Positions 1 through 8,552 of a stretch of DNA of 41,786 nt are shown in pieces; within the stretch, counting starts at the first letter, position 1; every line of letters starts with the position of its first letter. Source of the stretch: a virus. The stretch lies in IMG/VR virus record IMGVR_UViG_3300044675_004297, positions 1 through 41,786 of that record. One strand, given 5' to 3'. The notes below the pieces were generated by a model. It searched no databases. It saw only the letters and a program-made list of their open reading frames with translations, and was not told where the DNA came from. Made by a program: the position numbers and the translations under genes.

Positions 1-214
1 AACAACAACGTTCACATACACCACAACAACAACGGGAACAATTACATCCGCTGCTGATACTGGTACAGCGCTTGTTACAGCTAACTCATGGGACGTTACC
101 GACTTCCTTTCAGAGGGATCAACTACTGAGTACAACACGCCTGGCAACAAGGATTACAACGCTGACGAAGACATTGACTTCATCATTGCGTCGACTGAAG
201 ACCCAGCGTCCTAA
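1..214 (+). CDS. Partial structural protein (C-terminus only)
   Basis: An open frame enters from the left edge (codons in phase with position 2) and ends at a double stop, TAA TAA, at 212-217. The visible 70 residues are rich in Thr at first and then acidic, ending in SSTEDPAS-like sequence (actual end IASTEDPAS). It lies directly upstream of the head-tail adaptor gene on the same strand, where a major capsid, decoration or major tail protein is expected. No recognisable domain remains, so I cannot choose between these. No major tail protein gene is visible between the connector genes and the tail chaperones, so this could be a displaced one. Confidence 0.7.
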   Translation, partial: TTTFTYTTTTTGTITSAADTGTALVTANSWDVTDFLSEGSTTEYNTPGNKDYNADEDIDFIIASTEDPAS

Positions 215-230
215 TAATTAACCGAGCGAT

Positions 231-280
231 AAGCGGCGCGTCTTTTGTATAGAATACACTAGGCGCGTCGCTTTTGCTTT
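231..280 (+). terminator. Hairpin with T-rich tail after the partial structural gene
   Basis: AAGCGGCGCG (231-240) pairs with CGCGTCGCTT (264-273) over 10 positions with one mismatch, followed by TTTGCTTT. The 23-nt loop contains a -10-like box, so this may be a combined terminator and promoter. GGCGCGTC also occurs as a direct repeat at 235-242 and 262-269, which is an alternative reading of the same bases. Confidence 0.4.
248..255 (+). promoter_or_regulatory. -10-like element upstream of the adaptor gene
   Basis: TATAGAAT sits about 50 nt upstream of the start codon at 305, which itself has a GAGG ribosome site. No convincing -35 hexamer was found. It lies in the loop of the preceding hairpin. 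Confidence 0.3.
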
Positions 281-304
281 CTGCGACCTAGATACGAGGA
301 CGAA

Positions 305-1672
305 ATGTCAAACCTGTGGGTTACACCTGAAGAATTGGGCGCGTACGCCGAATCTGAATTTGCCTATGAGGCTGCTAAGGCGGCATCTAATCTTCTCTGG
401 GCAATGTCTGGACGTAAGTACAGCGGCATCACTACAGTAACAGAACGATACGTATGCGCAACATTGTCATACCGCTACGGCCCATCAGTACGTAACAATA
501 AAGCAGAGCTTGTTCTTGGTGATGTTTACAACATTCCGTACTCTGACATGGACTCATACACGGCGGTGACTACTGACGGTCTTTCTCCGCAGTCGCGCAT
601 CCGTCTCCGTGGGCGTCCAGTGCAAAAAATTCACACAATCCGTAATAGAAGCGGAGTTGTTGTTGATCCAACAAGTTATTACCTTGTAGACCACTCGACA
701 ATCCAAGCAACTGCAGGTTCACGCTGGACACCGTGTGACATCGAGGTCACATATACCTACGGCATTGATCCTCCGACTATGGGCAAGATGGCCGCGCGTA
801 CGATGGCAATGGAATTTTGCAAATTGTGGAATGGCGATGATGATTGCATCCTTCCTCAGCGAGTAACATCAGTTTCTCGACAAGGCGTGTCATATACAAT
901 TCTTGACAGCCAAGACTTTATTGCGGAACTCCGCACTGGACTTTATGCGGTAGACCTTTTCTTAAAGTCAGTGAACCCCGACGGCGCCCGTGCAAAAGCC
1001 CGTGTGTTTACGCCTGACGTTCCTCGCGGCCGGCGCTATACACCAAAGGCACTGAAACTCGGTGTAAGCGATCTTGATATATCTGTGGCCGCAGGATCCA
1101 GCGGGTCAATGACCGTGTCTCTGACATCTATTAACTCTAATTTTTTAGTTGAAGACGCTGACTGGACACCGTATGTTGTAGTTAGAAACTATTCCGACAG
1201 CACGTCAGTCACTATTGACGATGCAGTAGACGTAGCCGATCCAACACCAACTCCAAGTACTGTATCTAGTAAAGCACTCACGTCAAACGTTGCAACTATA
1301 ACTACAGCGGCAGCGCACGGTCTGTTCATTGGGACATCCGTTATTATTGCCGGTGTTGATGCTACGTTTAATGGTACATATACAGTTACAAACGTACCGT
1401 CAAACACGACGTTTACGTACAGCAAAACGGCAGCTAATGTCGTGTCTACAGTAGCCACCGGCACAGTTGCTGCTAACTACGACGACAGAATCACAGTTAC
1501 ATTACAGTACAACGACATTCTTAAAACTATAGGTAAAGTTGATCCAGGAACGTACGACATTTATGCGTCACGAACTGTCGGTGACACTACTGAAACTGTT
1601 TATATTGGTTCTGGCAATCTTAATGTTTCACTTTCAACATCCGTTGTTACGGCCTATACGTTAGGATCGTGA
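305..1672 (+). CDS. Head-tail connector/adaptor-like protein with extra C-terminal module
   Basis: Probably the adaptor ring protein that docks under the portal. Residues 1-220 look like the helical phage gp6-type connector family: an N-terminal helical stretch, then a conserved-looking beta segment, then a helix with a WNGDDD turn near residue 175. The protein is 455 residues, about twice the usual connector length, because residues 250-455 carry a beta-rich extension. Residues 322-390 of this extension are a copy of a module also found in two tail proteins here. The start is supported by GAGG at about 9 nt spacing. Position right after an upstream structural gene and before the tail terminator-like gene fits. 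The family assignment rests on recall of similar actinophage proteins and is moderate. Confidence 0.6.
   Translation: MSNLWVTPEELGAYAESEFAYEAAKAASNLLWAMSGRKYSGITTVTERYVCATLSYRYGPSVRNNKAELVLGDVYNIPYSDMDSYTAVTTDGLSPQSRIRLRGRPVQKIHTIRNRSGVVVDPTSYYLVDHSTIQATAGSRWTPCDIEVTYTYGIDPPTMGKMAARTMAMEFCKLWNGDDDCILPQRVTSVSRQGVSYTILDSQDFIAELRTGLYAVDLFLKSVNPDGARAKARVFTPDVPRGRRYTPKALKLGVSDLDISVAAGSSGSMTVSLTSINSNFLVEDADWTPYVVVRNYSDSTSVTIDDAVDVADPTPTPSTVSSKALTSNVATITTAAAHGLFIGTSVIIAGVDATFNGTYTVTNVPSNTTFTYSKTAANVVSTVATGTVAANYDDRITVTLQYNDILKTIGKVDPGTYDIYASRTVGDTTETVYIGSGNLNVSLSTSVVTAYTLGS
1268..1474 (+). repeat. Shared beta-rich module, copy 1 (adaptor protein)
   Basis: Encodes residues 322-390 of the adaptor. 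Signature elements are K-x-LTSNVATIT, then HGL..G..V.I.GVDATFNGTYTV, then TFTYSKTAANV. The same pattern recurs at 13707-13919 and 14856-15065. Related segments occur in structural proteins of other actinophages, as I recall. Confidence 0.8.
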
Positions 1673-1673
1673 C

Positions 1674-2177
1674 ATGCCAATTGTTGATATTACAAACGTA
1701 GATGACGAAGCGCTCAATGTTGTTGCACTCATGAACGGCGTGCTCCAGCGCGTTGTTTCTACGTTTAACTCGTATAATGTCCCGTTGCCGACGCGTCAGT
1801 ACTGGACGGTTGGACAGCAAGCAGTAGACTGCGAGCAGCTCACTGTCACTCTTGTTCAAATCTATCTTGGCGCACCTGGCGACCAAGCTTCATCGCCGCA
1901 GCGTTGTACACAGCCGCGGACAGCAGTAATGACAGTTTCTGTTTCGCGAGCAATACCCGTTGTAGGACAAAATGGACGACCACCATCTGCAGATAAACTG
2001 GAAGAGGCTGCAGCAGTTTCTGCAATAGATGCGTACATTCTTATGCTATCATTAAACATTTTAGACATGTGGGAAGAGGGCGGATTTGGTGTAGGCGTCA
2101 TTGCAACTGCCGATATTCCACCTCCAGAAGGTGGATTCCAAACAGTGAACATGCAACTTACAATGGCAATTCCATGA
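1674..2177 (+). CDS. Putative tail terminator protein
   Basis: A 167-residue protein beginning one base after the adaptor stop. It has a CEQLTVTLVQIYLG segment, a CTQPRTAV turn, an internal helix rich in Ala (residues 110-135) and a C-terminal EGGFQTVNMQLTMAIP beta end. This arrangement resembles the tail terminator proteins of mycobacteriophage-type siphoviruses, which cap the tail tube and join it to the head connector. The stop overlaps the next start (ATGA), implying translational coupling. Assignment is from family resemblance and position, not from a catalytic motif. Confidence 0.5.
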   Translation: MPIVDITNVDDEALNVVALMNGVLQRVVSTFNSYNVPLPTRQYWTVGQQAVDCEQLTVTLVQIYLGAPGDQASSPQRCTQPRTAVMTVSVSRAIPVVGQNGRPPSADKLEEAAAVSAIDAYILMLSLNILDMWEEGGFGVGVIATADIPPPEGGFQTVNMQLTMAIP

Positions 2178-2572
2178 CCGATAGAGTAACGTTTAAACCA
2201 TACAAGTCGCAGATGGACTATCTGCTTAAGCAACCACAAGGTGTTGTAGGTCGTCACTTGTTCAAAAAAGCTACAATGATACGCGAAATGGCGCGAATGC
2301 AAGTGGGATTTAAGACGGGAGCGTTGTACGCATCTATTTCAGTTTCTGGCCACGAACGTACTATGACAGGGCAGTCAATACGTATTGGTTCAACTCTTCC
2401 ATATGCGCATATGCATCACGAAGGCACTCGGCCGCACATGATTTCTGGGGAAAACGGCGGAATGCTCCGCTTTACGCGCGGAGGCCGCGTTGTTTACAGC
2501 CGCGCGGTAATGCACCCGGGAACAAGACCTAATCGGTACCTATCTGATAATTTGATTTACGCACTGACTTAG
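2174..2572 (+). CDS. HK97 gp10-like neck/tail completion protein
   Basis: A 132-residue basic protein. The start is ATG at 2174 inside the ATGA overlap with the preceding stop; a longer frame opening at 2069 would overlap the upstream gene by over 100 nt and is not believed. The centre has the features of HK97 gp10-like proteins: TGALYASI followed by SLPYAHMHHEGTRPH-type sequence (here TLPYAHMHHEGTRPH), then a short HPGTRPNRYL end. Such proteins act at the head-tail junction or tail completion. Position between the terminator and chaperone genes agrees. Confidence 0.65.
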   Translation: MTDRVTFKPYKSQMDYLLKQPQGVVGRHLFKKATMIREMARMQVGFKTGALYASISVSGHERTMTGQSIRIGSTLPYAHMHHEGTRPHMISGENGGMLRFTRGGRVVYSRAVMHPGTRPNRYLSDNLIYALT

Positions 2573-2597
2573 AACAGCAACGTCACTACATTTGTAG

Positions 2598-2603
2598 TAC
2601 AAT
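2598..2603 (+). promoter_or_regulatory. -10-like TACAAT upstream of tail chaperone gene
   Basis: TACAAT lies 45 nt upstream of the ATG at 2649 in the 76-nt gap between the gp10-like gene and the chaperones. The TG at 2593-2594 is not in the exact extended -10 position. Weak support. Confidence 0.25.
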
Positions 2604-2648
2604 ATACTTAATGTCGAAAGACGACTACGTAAGAACGGAGAAATAAAG

Positions 2649-2987
2649 ATGGCAAAGTTTAAAGACTTTGGCGCAGGAAGTGACACTCCACAGGAGCCCA
2701 TTTCATTTGCAATTCATGGCGAAACCTTTGAATGCAAGCCAGCAATTCAAGGAAAGTTTCTTCTTGATCTTGTGGCAAGATCTGCAAATCAAGACGATCC
2801 AGGAGAAAGTGCAAAAGTCATTGGTGACTTTTTTAAGACAGTGCTTTCGGTTGAAAGTTACAGTCGCTTCACATATCTTTCTGAAGACAGTGACAAAATT
2901 GTAGATGTCGAAACGCTCAGCGAAATCGTAGGCTGGCTTGTGGAGCAATACACTGACCGCCCTACGCAGCGGCCAGAGCTTTCCTAG
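2649..2987 (+). CDS. Tail assembly chaperone, short form
   Basis: A 112-residue acidic protein with the start ATG preceded by GGAGAAATAAAG (GGAG about 8 nt upstream). The N-terminal beta segment (ISFAIHGETFECKPAI) and following helices match the general pattern of siphovirus gpG-type tail chaperones, which coat the tape measure before tube polymerisation. It is two short steps upstream of the tape measure gene, the usual place. The last codons overlap a second open frame in the -1 phase that continues to 3391 with no start codon of its own, so a fraction of ribosomes probably shift frame near the end of this gene. Confidence 0.7.
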   Translation: MAKFKDFGAGSDTPQEPISFAIHGETFECKPAIQGKFLLDLVARSANQDDPGESAKVIGDFFKTVLSVESYSRFTYLSEDSDKIVDVETLSEIVGWLVEQYTDRPTQRPELS

Positions 2988-3391
2988 AGTGGGCGATAAA
3001 TCTCTGGCCGTACGTTAACGGCAAAGCCATAACTCTCGGTGTTAAGCTACTCGAACTTACACCAGAGGATTTAGTAGATGTCCTACATTTCCTTTTTGAG
3101 TCAGACACTACTTCGGCACACGACGGCGATCACTTTAAAGCTATTCAAAGTGTTCGTACAGAACTGTATTCTAGTTTGTACGGACGCAGCTATGCGTACC
3201 CCGGAAACAGCACTGAATCTTTAGATTCATCGGTAGTTGGTTATGCGGAAAATGATGATGACATGGACATGCCAGTCCCTATCGACCCGTTTACACGATC
3301 CAATAACGTCAAGCCTTTCGTGGCTGCAACCCCGCTCACTGAAGACAGCCCGAGACCATTTGGTCGTGCACTTGATGCCCCGCTAGGGTAG
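2957..3391 (+). CDS. Tail assembly chaperone extension made by -1 frameshift
   Basis: In the -1 frame relative to the short chaperone, codons are open from 2957 (just after a TGA at 2954-2956) to the TAG at 3389-3391. The product includes FLEWAINLWPYVNGKAI, then LLELTPEDLVDVLHFLFES and an acidic tail. There is no ATG, GTG or early TTG; the first possible start is a TTG at 3176, which would discard the best-looking part. This is the standard two-frame chaperone arrangement (gpG/gpGT in lambda, gp24/gp25 in mycobacteriophages). The slip must occur between 2957 and 2987. No canonical XXXYYYZ heptamer is present; GCTTTCC at 2978-2984 is the least bad candidate, and a small hairpin (3007-3022) follows it. 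Confidence 0.7.
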   Translation, partial: PPYAAARAFLEWAINLWPYVNGKAITLGVKLLELTPEDLVDVLHFLFESDTTSAHDGDHFKAIQSVRTELYSSLYGRSYAYPGNSTESLDSSVVGYAENDDDMDMPVPIDPFTRSNNVKPFVAATPLTEDSPRPFGRALDAPLG

Positions 3392-3403
3392 TCTAAGTTG
3401 GTG

Positions 3404-3409
3404 TAAAAT
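3404..3409 (+). promoter_or_regulatory. -10-like TAAAAT upstream of tape measure gene
   Basis: TAAAAT preceded by GGTG lies 33 nt upstream of the tape measure start. It could give the long tape measure gene its own transcript. No -35 recognised. Confidence 0.25.
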
Positions 3410-3426
3410 GAGTATCGACGCAATTG

Positions 3427-3436
3427 AAGGAGGTGA
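3427..3436 (+). promoter_or_regulatory. Near-perfect Shine-Dalgarno for the tape measure gene
   Basis: AAGGAGGTGA is an almost complete anti-16S complement, 6 nt before the ATG at 3443. It is the strongest ribosome site in the window and fixes the start. Confidence 0.8.
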
Positions 3437-3442
3437 CACCTA

Positions 3443-6400
3443 ATGCCTGTAGTTGGAGAAGCTCACGTAGTCGTACGTGCGATTACAACTGGATTTGAAG
3501 ATGACGTCCGCAGAGGCATTAATAACGGCGGACTTAGCCGTATTGGACAGCAGGCTGGCCAGTCTCTTTCAAACGGATTTTCTAAAGGATCAGGCGGAGG
3601 AAAAGCAGACAAGTTTGCTAAGGAAATCGAAAATGCGCGTCTAAAACTCCAACAACTTGTCATGCAAAGTTATTTTGTAGGACCTGCGGTTGGTGTTGCC
3701 GCGTCCGCGCTATCGTCCCTTGCGTCAGCTGCGTTTGCTATGGGTTCTCAGGTGGCTGCTGCGTTGCCATCGCTTATTGTTCTTCCGAGTATTTTCTCTG
3801 CTATGGGCCAAGCGATGGTCACAGCAAAACTCGCGTTTAGCGGTGTTGGCAAGGCGATCGGTGCGCTAAACAAACAACAAAAAGGTGTTGACAAAATACC
3901 TGGTCTTTTAGAAAGGTATTCTAATGCGCAAGACCGTCTAGCGGACTCGAAGAAACGTCTTAAAAAAGCAGAAGAAGCTCTTACAGAGGCTCGAGACTCT
4001 GCGCGTGAAAGTCTAGAGCAACTAAACTTTGACTCCGAAGACGCAGCGATCGCTGAAAAAAGAGCGTCAATAGAACTGGTTAAAGCTCGCGAAACTCTGC
4101 TAAGAATGCAAGACTTACCGCCAAACAGCGCTGCTCGAAAAGAAGCGCAACTTGCATACGAAGAGGCCGATCTCAATTTCCGCCGCGCGAAAGATAGAAA
4201 CTCTGATTTAGCTAAGGAATCAGAAAAGCGAAACGCTGCTGGCGTTGAAGGCTCTAAAGAAGTTCTTGACGCAATTGAAAACGTAACTGAAGCTGAAAAA
4301 GCACGAAATAAAGCTATCATTGAGCAAGCTAAAGCGAAAAAAGAACTTGATGATGCTCAGGCAGGAAAAGGTGCAGGCGCTGGAGCTAATCCACTAGAAG
4401 GTTTGTCGCCTGAGGCTGCTGCATTTGCTAAGTACATTGCAGGTCTTAAACCTAAACTTGATGAGCTAAAAGCTTCGGCCGGTAAAGACCTATTTCCTGC
4501 GCTTGAAACAGCGATTGACAACTTAGTAAAAAATCTATTCCCAACGCTTAATACAATATTGCGTGACACTGGAAAAGCACTTGGACAGTCTGCAATTGAC
4601 TTTTCTAAAATTGTTACTGAAGCCAATAACTTAAAAAATCTAAACACTGTTGCCGGCACTAACAAAGACACTATTGGAAAGCTCGGCAAAGTTGTTGGAA
4701 ATCTGTACAGCGTTTTCTTGTCATTGCTCGCTGCTGCAGATCCTTTAATTCGTAGATTCACAGACTGGTTTGTAGTACTTACGAACGGCTGGAAAACAAC
4801 AGCCGAAGCTAAAAACCAGTCAGGTGCGCTTACAAAAACTTTTGAATACGCCGGTGATGTTGCGGCGCAACTTGGAACTATTTTTGGAAATCTTGGTCGC
4901 GCAATATTTGACATTGGAACATCAGCTGCTGGTCCTGGCAGTGGCGGTGAAATGCTTCTTGACATGCTCGAAGGCGCGACTGAAAAGTTTCAAAAGTTTG
5001 TTGATAAAGCGCAAGAAGGCGGAAAGCTTGAGCAATTCTTTAGAGACGTTGCAACAAACGCCGCAGCTATAGGCAGACTTTTTAATGCAATTGTTTTAGA
5101 GTTTGGAAAGCTTGGAAACAATAAAGAAGTTGGAACGTTTGCTGATAGTCTGATTCCAGCAGTTGAAACTATAGGAAAAGCGTTAGATACTTTTACAAAC
5201 GCTAGTCCAGCACTCGGCGAGTTTATTGTAAAGCTAGTTGATTTGTTAGCCAAGTTTGCAGAAACTGGTTCAATTAATACATTCTTTGGTGTTCTTGGGA
5301 AAATACTCGACGTACTAAACGTGGTTTTTGGTAACCCCATAATGATGAAAATTGTTGGAGTTCTGTCAATAATTAAAGCTGTAATGATTGCACTTAGTGT
5401 TGCTACCAAAGTCTTTGGATTTTACGGTAGAGCAATTCTCGGCACAGTTGCAAAACTATTAGGTCTCGGTAATACGAAAAAAGGCCTTATGATTATTCAA
5501 AAGCTTTTCCGTGTTCAACAGCTTGCGGGAACAGCAGTTACAACAAAAAGTACTGTTGCACTGATTCGTCAGAAAATAGCAACAAAATTGTCGGGAGTTG
5601 CAACTAAAGCCTGGGCTGCAATAACAAAAGGAGCAACTGTAGTTGCTAATGGATTTACTAAGGCAATGAAACTTCTCAGAGCGGCTGCACTCGCAAACCC
5701 CTTCGTTGCGATTGTAGTTGGCATTGTTGCGCTTATCGCGCTTTTAGTACTTGCGTATAAAAAAATTGACAGGTTTAAGAGGTTTGTAGACGCCATATTC
5801 CGCGGAATCGTAACAGTCGTTAAGGTAGTAGTCGGCGCGATCTCTGACGCTTTCATGTGGCTGTACAACATATTGATTGGCAACTCAATTATCCCAGACA
5901 TAGTCAATGGCATCATATTCTTTTTTAAGAAGGCCTGGGAGTTCATAAAAGTAGTTGTCGATCTTATTGTTGGAGCATTTAAGATAGCTTGGGGCATCAT
6001 TTCGACAGTCGTCGAGTTTGCATGGAACAATATAATCAAGCCAATTTTTGAAGCGTTTGGCACTGTGTTCGGACTCGTTTGGGATGGCATTAAGTTGTAC
6101 TACACAACAGTGTGGGACATCATTAGTACTGGCATTAGCTTTGCATGGAACAAGATCATTAAACCAATCTTTGAAGCGTTTGGCACTGTGTTCGGGCTTG
6201 TCTGGGACGGTATTAAACTGTACTATACGACAATATGGGGCATTATCAGCACTGGTATTAGCTTTGCATGGAACAATGTAATCAAGCCAGTTTTTGAAGC
6301 TTTCGGTACCGTGTTTGGCAAAATATGGGACGGTATTAAGAGTGCGTTTTCAAGGACTTGGGATTTCATCACTGGAGCAATTGGTAAGGCGAAAGAAATT

Positions 6401-6814
6401 TTCGGCGGCCTCGGCGAGTCAATTAAAGACGCGTTCAAAACGGCGTTTAACTTCGTAGCTGACTTATGGAATAATTCAATTGGAAAGATTGGTTTTAAAG
6501 CTCCTAAGTGGCTCGGCGGCTGGGAGTTTAGTGTTCCAGATATTCCTAAACTTGCACAGGGCGGTGTTGTTTCACCGAGAAGCGGCGGAACATTAGCAAT
6601 GATCGCCGAAGCAGGACGTCCAGAACGCGTTGAGCCACTCGATCCTGACGGTCTTTCAAAGCGAGATAAAGCAATGATTTCTTTGCTGGCCGGTGGTACT
6701 GGCGGTGGCGGCACAACAATCAATGTCTACCCATCACCAGGCATGAATGAAGTTGAACTTGCTGCGCTTGTTAATCGTCAGATTTCTTTCCAAATAAGAA
6801 AAGGCGCCGCATAG
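3443..6814 (+). CDS. Tape measure protein
   Basis: At 1123 residues this is the longest protein in the window and carries the hallmarks of a siphovirus tape measure: a Gly/Ser-rich N-terminus, a hydrophobic stretch (about 75-130), a long charged coiled coil (about 155-310, rich in Ala, Lys, Glu and Arg), further helical segments with hydrophobic patches (about 620-790), and a C-terminal region with three 41-residue tandem repeats. The family sets tail length at roughly 1.5 angstrom per residue, implying a tail near 170 nm (inference). The N-terminus is fixed by a near-perfect Shine-Dalgarno. The C-terminal GGGGTTINVYPSPGMN segment resembles the usual tape measure end. No peptidase motif was recognised. 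Confidence 0.92.
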   Translation: MPVVGEAHVVVRAITTGFEDDVRRGINNGGLSRIGQQAGQSLSNGFSKGSGGGKADKFAKEIENARLKLQQLVMQSYFVGPAVGVAASALSSLASAAFAMGSQVAAALPSLIVLPSIFSAMGQAMVTAKLAFSGVGKAIGALNKQQKGVDKIPGLLERYSNAQDRLADSKKRLKKAEEALTEARDSARESLEQLNFDSEDAAIAEKRASIELVKARETLLRMQDLPPNSAARKEAQLAYEEADLNFRRAKDRNSDLAKESEKRNAAGVEGSKEVLDAIENVTEAEKARNKAIIEQAKAKKELDDAQAGKGAGAGANPLEGLSPEAAAFAKYIAGLKPKLDELKASAGKDLFPALETAIDNLVKNLFPTLNTILRDTGKALGQSAIDFSKIVTEANNLKNLNTVAGTNKDTIGKLGKVVGNLYSVFLSLLAAADPLIRRFTDWFVVLTNGWKTTAEAKNQSGALTKTFEYAGDVAAQLGTIFGNLGRAIFDIGTSAAGPGSGGEMLLDMLEGATEKFQKFVDKAQEGGKLEQFFRDVATNAAAIGRLFNAIVLEFGKLGNNKEVGTFADSLIPAVETIGKALDTFTNASPALGEFIVKLVDLLAKFAETGSINTFFGVLGKILDVLNVVFGNPIMMKIVGVLSIIKAVMIALSVATKVFGFYGRAILGTVAKLLGLGNTKKGLMIIQKLFRVQQLAGTAVTTKSTVALIRQKIATKLSGVATKAWAAITKGATVVANGFTKAMKLLRAAALANPFVAIVVGIVALIALLVLAYKKIDRFKRFVDAIFRGIVTVVKVVVGAISDAFMWLYNILIGNSIIPDIVNGIIFFFKKAWEFIKVVVDLIVGAFKIAWGIISTVVEFAWNNIIKPIFEAFGTVFGLVWDGIKLYYTTVWDIISTGISFAWNKIIKPIFEAFGTVFGLVWDGIKLYYTTIWGIISTGISFAWNNVIKPVFEAFGTVFGKIWDGIKSAFSRTWDFITGAIGKAKEIFGGLGESIKDAFKTAFNFVADLWNNSIGKIGFKAPKWLGGWEFSVPDIPKLAQGGVVSPRSGGTLAMIAEAGRPERVEPLDPDGLSKRDKAMISLLAGGTGGGGTTINVYPSPGMNEVELAALVNRQISFQIRKGAA
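6017..6385 (+). repeat. Three 123-bp tandem repeats in the tape measure gene
   Basis: Units start at 6017, 6140 and 6263, each with TTTGCATGGAAC and each 123 bp, encoding 41 residues of the form FAWNxxIKPxFEAFGTVFG plus a WDGIKLYYTT-WxIISTGIS segment. Units 1 and 2 are nearly identical in protein; unit 3 diverges after its first half. Spacing is exactly in frame, as expected for unequal recombination that changes tail length. Confidence 0.9.
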
Positions 6815-6851
6815 GTTATGATTACAAATAGAAAAATCTTAGGAGAATATA

Positions 6852-8552
6852 GTGGCTAATTTAATTGATGGCGTTACGCCACTCCCGAACAACGGCGATG
6901 CCGGTTGGGGTACTGTACTCAATGCAGCTATTAATGCTATTGACAGTCGATTTACCTGGGCGTCTGGCTCAGCGGCAGCCAACAAAGTTGCTGCATCTGG
7001 AATTACTGGAACTACTCTGCCAGCTACGCTTACGAGCTCGAGTCTTACAAGTTTCGGGACACTCACAAGTTTTACTGTTTCTGGTACAGCGACTGTTTCT
7101 GGTCTTAGCACTTCAGACACTTCATTTAATCTCATTAACACGACAGCAACAACTGTTAACTTTGCTGGCGCCGCAACGGCGCTGACAATTGGTGCCACTT
7201 CGGGCACAACAACAGTTCGAAACGCACTAACTGTCACAGGTGACTTAACCGTCAATGGCACAACAACAACTGTCAACTCGACTACAATTTCTGTAGACGA
7301 CATTAATGTTGTTCTTGGTGATACTGCCTCTCCTACAGATACTTCTGCCAACGGCGGCGGTATTACTCTTAAAGGTGCAACTGATAAAACGATCAACTGG
7401 GTCCAAAGCACTACGGCTTGGACGTCATCTGAAGACTTTAACCTGCTGACAGGCAAGGTCTATGAGATCAACGGAACAACAGTTCTTAGCGCAACAACTC
7501 TTGGTTCAGGAGTTACTAGTTCTTCACTTACCAGTGTCGGAACAATTGCAACCGGCACGTGGCAAGGCACGATTGTCGCAGGTCAATACGGCGGCACAGG
7601 AGTTGCAAACACCGGCAAGACAATTACCCTTGGCGGTGACTTAACAACGTCCGGCGCTTTTGCTACGACTATCACAGCAACTGCTACTACGAGCGTAACT
7701 CTTCCAACTACTGGAACTCTTGCAACTCTTGCTGGGACTGAAACACTTACAAACAAGACTCTGACGTCGCCTGTGCTCACCGCTCCTGCGCTCGGTACGC
7801 CTGTATCGGGTGTTGCAACGAACTTGACTGGTACTGCGTCTGGTCTCACAGCGGGAAATGTTACGACTAATGCGAACTTGACAGGTATGGTCACATCCGT
7901 TGGCAACGCTACAACTGTCGTAACTAACGCGAACTTAACTGGTCACATTACTAGCGTAGGCAATGCTACGGTTCTTGGGTCATTCACTTCGGCAGAACTT
8001 GCCGCAGCATTGACAGATGAAACTGGTTCTGGTGCTAGTGTTTTTGCTACTTCACCTACAATTACGTCACCAGCAATAACTACAAGTCTTACCACAAGCA
8101 GCACAACGTTCGCGCTCGTCAACACAACAGCAACGACTGTCAACTTTGCCGGTGCAGCTACAGCATTAAATGTAGGCGCAGCAACAGGCACGACGACAAT
8201 TAACAACGGTCTAACTGTTACAGGTCCAACAATCCTAGGCCCAGCAGTGCTTACTCAGCAGTCAACAAACTACGTTCTTACGCTCGCAGATGCCGGTGAT
8301 ATTCTCGAAATGACTAACAGTTCCGCTGCAACTGTGACTATTCCAGCAAATGCAACAACTGCGTTCCCAATTGGCACGCAGATCACAGTTGTTAGAAACG
8401 GAACTGGTGGCGTTCAGTTTGTTGCAGGTGTCGACGTTGTTCTTTTATCTGATAGTTCAAAGCAGTATCTTGCTACGCAGTACTCAGCGGGCACGCTGGT
8501 TAAACGCGCCACAAACACTTGGTACTTGATCGGTAACTTGGCGGCCTCGTGA
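6852..8552 (+). CDS. Thr-rich phage tail fibre-like protein
   Basis: A 566-residue protein with GTG start preceded by AGGAG at 6841-6845. The N-terminus (NLIDGVTPLPNNGDAGWG) is of the kind that anchors fibres to a tail. The rest is a Thr/Ser/Gly/Ala-rich beta-repeat body with GDLTVNGTTTTVNSTTIS and YGGTGVANTGKTITLGGDL, segments I associate with fibres of cyanophages and other aquatic phages. A block of about 43 residues is duplicated (7112-7248 and 8097-8226). The C-terminus (ITVVRNGTGGVQFVAGVDV...LVKRATNTWYLIGNL) resembles the end domain of fibre shafts. It likely serves in host recognition. Its stop overlaps the next start (GTGA). Confidence 0.75.
   Translation: MANLIDGVTPLPNNGDAGWGTVLNAAINAIDSRFTWASGSAAANKVAASGITGTTLPATLTSSSLTSFGTLTSFTVSGTATVSGLSTSDTSFNLINTTATTVNFAGAATALTIGATSGTTTVRNALTVTGDLTVNGTTTTVNSTTISVDDINVVLGDTASPTDTSANGGGITLKGATDKTINWVQSTTAWTSSEDFNLLTGKVYEINGTTVLSATTLGSGVTSSSLTSVGTIATGTWQGTIVAGQYGGTGVANTGKTITLGGDLTTSGAFATTITATATTSVTLPTTGTLATLAGTETLTNKTLTSPVLTAPALGTPVSGVATNLTGTASGLTAGNVTTNANLTGMVTSVGNATTVVTNANLTGHITSVGNATVLGSFTSAELAAALTDETGSGASVFATSPTITSPAITTSLTTSSTTFALVNTTATTVNFAGAATALNVGAATGTTTINNGLTVTGPTILGPAVLTQQSTNYVLTLADAGDILEMTNSSAATVTIPANATTAFPIGTQITVVRNGTGGVQFVAGVDVVLLSDSSKQYLATQYSAGTLVKRATNTWYLIGNLAAS
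7112..7248 (+). repeat. Fibre internal duplication, copy 1
   Basis: Encodes FNLINTTATTVNFAGAATAL and following TTT.xxLTVTG; the second copy is 984 bp downstream at 8097-8226. Protein similarity is high while third-base positions differ, so the duplication is not very recent. Confidence 0.75.
8097..8226 (+). repeat. Fibre internal duplication, copy 2
   Basis: Encodes FALVNTTATTVNFAGAATAL followed by TGTTTINNGLTVTG, in frame with and matching the copy at 7112-7248. Confidence 0.75.

Noticed and set aside
2069-2173. Longer form of the gp10-like protein starting at 2069
   Set aside because: It would overlap the upstream gene by over 100 nt with Cys/Arg-rich shadow sequence; ATG 2174 in an ATGA overlap is better.
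3176-3391. Independent gene starting with TTG at 3176
   Set aside because: The conserved-looking frame continues about 70 codons further upstream without a start codon, which fits frameshifting better.
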